Virus record (IMG/VR): IMGVR_UViG_3300039106_000765
Coordinates: 1 to 21,553 of that record
Reading direction: 5' to 3' (one strand)
Source: a virus
Length of the DNA: 21,553 nucleotides
Shown: piece after piece, positions 18,200 to 21,553 of the stretch
Position numbering within the stretch: the first letter of the stretch is position 1
How the letters are laid out: every line of letters starts with the position of its first letter
Made by a program: the position numbers and the translations under genes
Notes under the pieces: model-generated
Database searches by the model: none
The model's input: only the letters and a program-made list of their open reading frames with translations
What the model was told of the DNA's origin: nothing

Positions 18200-19791
18200 T
18201 GAAAACAAACAAAATAGTCATTGTTGGTGGAGGATCTGCAGGTTGGATGACTGCCACAACTTTAATTAAAGAATTTCCTACAAAAGAAATTGTGCTAATT
18301 GAATCTAAAGATGTTCCAACTGTTGGTGTTGGAGAGTCAACAATTGCAGGTATTAGACAATGGGCACAATTTATAGGATTAAAAGAAGAATCTTTCTTTA
18401 AAGAAACAGATGCTACTATTAAAATGAGCATTAAGTTTACAGACTTTTATAAAGAAGATTCGGGTAGTTTTCATTACCCATTTGGTGCTCCAGTAGTAGA
18501 TGGTAATAGAAATCCTTTTGCTGATTGGCATTTAAAAAAGTATTTAAACCCAGAAACTCCTGTAGAAGATTTTGTAAATTGTTTGTTTCCATCTGCTGCA
18601 TTATTCAATAATGATAAATATTCAGAAAACTTGTATAGTGAATTTCATAATTTTAACCCTAAGAATGACATCGCATACCATTTTGATTCCACTAAATTTG
18701 CTATATGGCTTAGGGATACATACTGCAAGCCTGCTGGTGTAACCCATATAATTTCAACTGTTATATCTGTTAATAAAGATAAAGATGGAATTAAAGATTT
18801 AGTTTTAGAAGATGGAAGTTTAATTGAAGCAGACTTGTTTATTGACTGTACTGGTTTTAAAAGTTTATTATTGTCAGAGTCATTGCTAGAGCCTTTTATA
18901 TCATACTCTGATATGTTGCCAAATAATCGTGCATGGGCTACTAGAGTTCCGTATATTAATGATGATGTAGAGATTCAAGGGTACACAAATTGCACTGCAA
19001 TATCTAATGGTTGGTGTTGGAATATCCCATTGTTCTCAAGACTAGGGGCTGGATATGTATATTCAGATAAATATATTACTCCAGAAGATGCTAAAGAAGA
19101 ATTCAAACAGTATTTAATGTCTAATAAAATGACTATACCTAGATCTAGAGAAGATGTTGAAAAATTAGAATTTAAAGATATTGAAATGAAAGTTGGCATC
19201 CATGAAAGAACATTTGTTAAAAATGTAGTAGCAATAGGTTTGTCTGCTGGTTTTATAGAGCCATTAGAAAGCAATGGTCTTTTTACTGTTCATGAATTTC
19301 TTTTTAAACTTATAGATATTCTTCAAAGAGGCAGTATTTCTCAATTTGATAGAGATATGTACAATGTTTCAGTAAAAGATTTATTTGATAGATTTGCTAA
19401 ATTTGTTGCCTTGCATTACGCACTTTCTCATAGAGAGGATAGTGAGTATTGGAAAGAAATAAATGATAAGGTTTTTAAAGATAGAAGTGGCGATCCATAC
19501 AATCAGTATCATGGTCGTACTGATACATTTTATGACATAATGTGGCGATATATGGAAAACAAAGGGCATACGTTGGGACCTTCAGGTATTACATATATTG
19601 CAACTGGAATGAATCTTAACATGATAAATGACTATAGATTTATAGATATTAAAAATAGAATTAATCCTACAATAGTAGAAGAAATAAACAAAGTTATTTG
19701 TTTATGGGAAGAAAGAAAATTAAAGTGGAATATGGCTTCAAGTAACTCTAAAACAATGAAGCAATACTTATTAGAAAAGTATCATCAATAA
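18199..19791 (+). CDS. Flavin-dependent halogenase (tryptophan halogenase family)
   Basis: A 530-residue protein, full length for the family. Start 18199 (MKTNKIVIVGGGSAGW) is chosen because the ATG overlaps the preceding stop; the 16 extra upstream codons belong to the other gene. FAD-binding GGGSAGW at residues 10-16 and GVGEST at 43-48. Lys75 in 'ATIKMSIKF' aligns with the catalytic Lys79 of PrnA/RebH. WCWNIP at 272-277 is the diagnostic WxWxIP motif, and 'FIEPLESNG' gives Glu357, equivalent to PrnA Glu346/RebH Glu357. 'LFIDCTGF' is the usual C-terminal flavin segment. These enzymes use FADH2, O2 and halide to form HOCl/HOBr, which a lysine relays to an activated substrate. Cyanophages carry such genes (VirX1 is a characterised viral iodinase). 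A separate flavin reductase is needed; none is visible. Substrate unknown. Confidence 0.92.
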   Translation: MKTNKIVIVGGGSAGWMTATTLIKEFPTKEIVLIESKDVPTVGVGESTIAGIRQWAQFIGLKEESFFKETDATIKMSIKFTDFYKEDSGSFHYPFGAPVVDGNRNPFADWHLKKYLNPETPVEDFVNCLFPSAALFNNDKYSENLYSEFHNFNPKNDIAYHFDSTKFAIWLRDTYCKPAGVTHIISTVISVNKDKDGIKDLVLEDGSLIEADLFIDCTGFKSLLLSESLLEPFISYSDMLPNNRAWATRVPYINDDVEIQGYTNCTAISNGWCWNIPLFSRLGAGYVYSDKYITPEDAKEEFKQYLMSNKMTIPRSREDVEKLEFKDIEMKVGIHERTFVKNVVAIGLSAGFIEPLESNGLFTVHEFLFKLIDILQRGSISQFDRDMYNVSVKDLFDRFAKFVALHYALSHREDSEYWKEINDKVFKDRSGDPYNQYHGRTDTFYDIMWRYMENKGHTLGPSGITYIATGMNLNMINDYRFIDIKNRINPTIVEEINKVICLWEERKLKWNMASSNSKTMKQYLLEKYHQ

Positions 19792-20063
19792 TGCAATGGG
19801 TTTTAGCAATTAAAACCATGTTTCATAAAGAGTATTGGAATAAAGCGAATACTATTGAGTTTTTTGCGTTTATGGTTAAGTTAATGATTATATTCCCAGG
19901 TTTAATATTTGGAAAACAATTTTGGTGGCTATACATATTTGCCTTATTTTCTAGTCTATCTTTAATTTGGTCATCAACAGTAAAAACTCTGCCTACTATA
20001 ATTTGGTTTAATATAGGATGGTCTATTCTTGCTACTATTGCGATATTAAAATATTGGATTTAA
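19791..20063 (+). CDS. Three-helix membrane protein coupled to halogenase
   Basis: A 90-residue protein with hydrophobic segments at about residues 23-43, 45-62 and 68-88 and many Trp/Phe. Its ATG shares a base with the halogenase stop (TAATG), so the two are translated together. The link suggests a membrane partner: halide or product transport, or anchoring of the enzyme. No family recognised. Strongly AT-rich like its neighbours. Confidence 0.6.
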   Translation: MQWVLAIKTMFHKEYWNKANTIEFFAFMVKLMIIFPGLIFGKQFWWLYIFALFSSLSLIWSSTVKTLPTIIWFNIGWSILATIAILKYWI

Positions 20064-20109
20064 ATTCATCCCAAATACATTCTGTTGGAAATTAGGGTAT
20101 AATAGATTT

Positions 20110-20718
20110 ATGCCATATATTGTCAACAATCAATCTGTAGGTCATAATCCAGTTGAAATAGAAAGAGCACCCTCTTATGTTGAGTTTTTTGAAAAAATTG
20201 GAAAATCTAGAGACAATATAATAGTTATTCCAAATTTTCTTTCTGACGAACAAATAAAATATTTAGTTGATCAAATAGATGAAAGAAAATTATTTAGTTT
20301 TGTTTCTCAAAAAGATCATGAAGGAAATCCTACATCATGGATGCATACTTATAAAGAAATTGCAGATAAAGATAAAATTACTAAAAAAGTTTTAGATGAA
20401 GTTAAAAAAGCATATGACTATCAAAACATAAAACCAAAAGACAATACGCTCACAATAACAAAATGGGAGACTGGAAGTAAATTAAGTTTGCATGTTGATG
20501 ATCTTGGGTATGTTACAGATAATCATCTACCAACACTAATCTATTTAAATGATGATTATGAGGGTGGAGAGTTAGGTTTTGCTACACATAATCTTATCAT
20601 TAAGCCTAAGAAGGGCGACCTTATTATATTCCCTGGAAATATGCACTACGCACATGAAGTATTTGAGGTTTTGTCTGGCACAAGGTATACCCTTCCTATC
20701 TGGTTTACAATACCATAG
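20110..20718 (+). CDS. 2-oxoglutarate/Fe(II)-dependent oxygenase (prolyl 4-hydroxylase-like)
   Basis: A 202-residue protein. The C-terminal half holds the double-stranded beta-helix: iron ligands His128 and Asp130 (LSLHVDD), 'PTLIYLNDDYEGGELGF' as the family's Y-LN-d-y-GGeL strand, distal ligand His182 (HYAHEV) and Arg192 (GTRYTLPIWF), which would hold 2-oxoglutarate. This is the P4Hc/PKHD type common in phages, where the targets are rarely known; candidates are proteins, nucleotides and small molecules. The N-terminal 100 residues are helical and include 'IIVIPNFLSDEQIKYLV', the usual entry of such enzymes. TATAAT (20098-20103) stands six bases before ATG (leaderless). All active-site residues are present. 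Confidence 0.88.
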   Translation: MPYIVNNQSVGHNPVEIERAPSYVEFFEKIGKSRDNIIVIPNFLSDEQIKYLVDQIDERKLFSFVSQKDHEGNPTSWMHTYKEIADKDKITKKVLDEVKKAYDYQNIKPKDNTLTITKWETGSKLSLHVDDLGYVTDNHLPTLIYLNDDYEGGELGFATHNLIIKPKKGDLIIFPGNMHYAHEVFEVLSGTRYTLPIWFTIP

Positions 20719-20732
20719 GGTATAATTAATTA

Positions 20733-20999
20733 ATGACAAACAAAAATTCAGAAATTCATCAAAAGAAAAGAAAACTATTAGATGGATCTGAAGTAGACGA
20801 TTACGATTATCCTATTGACCTAATATTGCATACAAGAGCACCAGGAAAATGGAAACTAATTGATCTTGAAACAGGTCAAGAGTATCTTGGATCAGAAATA
20901 TCTCATGAAACATTTGGCGAAGTTTTACGTAGTAAGGTAGCAAAATCTAAAATAGGATCTTGGTTTAAAACAAAAGGAAGAGTAATAAAAAATGGATAA
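20733..20999 (+). CDS. 88-aa unknown protein between two oxygenases
   Basis: A Lys-rich protein. The N-terminus (MTNKNSEIHQKKRKLLDGSEVDDYDYPIDLIL) is polar, and the centre reads 'RAPGKWKLIDLETGQEYLGSE', a small beta-fold segment. TATAAT (20721-20726) is six bases before ATG (leaderless). The last eight bases overlap the next gene's start, so it is co-translated with the flavin monooxygenase. Not recognised. Confidence 0.6.
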   Translation: MTNKNSEIHQKKRKLLDGSEVDDYDYPIDLILHTRAPGKWKLIDLETGQEYLGSEISHETFGEVLRSKVAKSKIGSWFKTKGRVIKNG

Positions 21000-21553
21000 T
21001 ACTAACAAGCCTATAACATTTCATTGGATGTGGAGAAGGCATTGGCAAATAACTGACAGCATTGAACACTTAGACCTTAATGGAATTATGCAAATGGCAA
21101 AAGAGTTAGATGGTGCTGGAGTAAAATCTGTTTTGCTTCCATATGGTCCAGGTGGTATAGATTTTTCCTTAGTTATTTCAGACGCATTAAAGGCAACAGA
21201 TCAATTAATTATGACAATTGCCTTACCAGCCTATGGAGTAAGTCCAGATTATGCTGCTAAGATTTGTGAAACATTAAATCGTTTTTCACCTGGAAGAATT
21301 GGTGTAAATCTTGTTGCTGGAAGATGGGGAGATGAAGGAAATGGCCATTCTGAAAAGTTGGTCATAGATCATTATATGCATAATCCATCACTCATAGATA
21401 CCCTTGAAAAAAGGGTAGGAATATCTGCAGTTTGGATGGATAAAACTATGGATTTAATGAAACGTCATCAGCACAAAACACATATGGCAGTTGTTGGTTC
21501 TTCAGACACAACAATTGGGATAGCAAACAAACATTGCGAATATATATATGTAG
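20992..21553 (+). CDS. Luciferase-like flavin monooxygenase, SsuD-like (3' end outside window)
   Basis: 187 codons are visible and the frame is open to the right edge. 'FHWMWRRHW..TDS', 'MAKELDGAGVKSVLLPYGPGG', 'TDQLIMTIALPAYGVSPDYAAKICETLNRFSPGRIGVNLVAG' and 'HMAVVGSSDTTIGIANKHCEYIYV' follow, in order, the TIM-barrel segments of bacterial-luciferase-type enzymes. They are closest in plan to alkanesulfonate monooxygenase SsuD (TLDRLS-GR-FNLVTG, then GGSSD.A.ELAAEHVDLYL). Such enzymes use reduced FMN and O2 to oxidise small molecules; SsuD releases sulfite from alkanesulfonates. ATG 20992 overlaps the previous stop. The active-site C-terminal part lies outside the window, so substrate class is a guess. 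Confidence 0.8.
   Translation, partial: MDNTNKPITFHWMWRRHWQITDSIEHLDLNGIMQMAKELDGAGVKSVLLPYGPGGIDFSLVISDALKATDQLIMTIALPAYGVSPDYAAKICETLNRFSPGRIGVNLVAGRWGDEGNGHSEKLVIDHYMHNPSLIDTLEKRVGISAVWMDKTMDLMKRHQHKTHMAVVGSSDTTIGIANKHCEYIYV

Noticed and set aside
18177-18431. Minus-strand frames opposite the halogenase (also 18975-19274, 19381-19569)
   Set aside because: Antisense shadows of a full-length conserved gene with no start signals.
1-21553. Integrase, attachment site or immunity repressor (temperate phage signature)
   Set aside because: No tyrosine or serine recombinase, excisionase or helix-turn-helix repressor is recognisable. The tRNAs are complete and show no flanking direct repeats in the window.

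Overview
The window looks like part of a tailed-phage genome. There are tail-fibre and minor structural genes, a holin-like gene, two tRNA genes, a Gp88-family gene, a DUF932 (TIGR03299-type) gene and dense runs of very small overlapping genes. A host in the Actinobacteria, perhaps an AT-rich freshwater lineage, is an inference. It rests on the Gp88 and DUF932 families, on perfect TTATCCACA DnaA boxes, and on many genes with the -10 hexamer exactly six bases before the start codon, the layout of leaderless mRNAs common in actinobacteria. No terminase, capsid, portal or polymerase gene lies in the window.

Layout. 1-3508, minus strand: tail/receptor-binding region (FN3 plus poly-proline protein running off the left edge, tail fibre, two 'RGDT' minor structural proteins, a collagen-like protein, two tiny linking genes, a holin-like membrane protein). 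3543-5838, plus: DHH-like phosphoesterase, zinc-ribbon protein, tRNA-Asn and a Sec-secreted protein. 5833-6939, minus: two short operons of small genes separated by a terminator. 6990-7222: a divergent control region with striking two-fold symmetry centred on CCCATGGG. 7255-16067, plus: a long series of small genes in short transcription units, including Gp88, DUF932 and tRNA-Asp. A recurrent 13-bp site (ATGTCYRATTTRT) and a recurrent AACAAC..CGAAAGG leader mark several unit starts, and five copies of a putative H-type pseudoknot mark several unit ends. 16068-16550: AT-rich, repeat-rich, non-coding, with three perfect DnaA boxes (origin candidate). 16551-21553: an AT-rich cargo region with a sulfotransferase, a flavin-dependent halogenase with intact catalytic residues plus a coupled membrane protein, a 2-oxoglutarate/Fe(II) hydroxylase, an unknown protein and a luciferase-like (SsuD-type) flavin monooxygenase cut by the right edge.

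The two most unusual things are the pseudoknot RNA family (10351-12986), whose first stem differs in every copy yet always pairs while its loop-to-tail helix is nearly invariant, and the small-molecule tailoring cassette at the right end. Viral halogenases are known from cyanophages (VirX1), but a sulfotransferase, halogenase, hydroxylase and SsuD-like monooxygenase together suggest that this phage chemically modifies a host metabolite or surface compound. The product cannot be read from the sequence.
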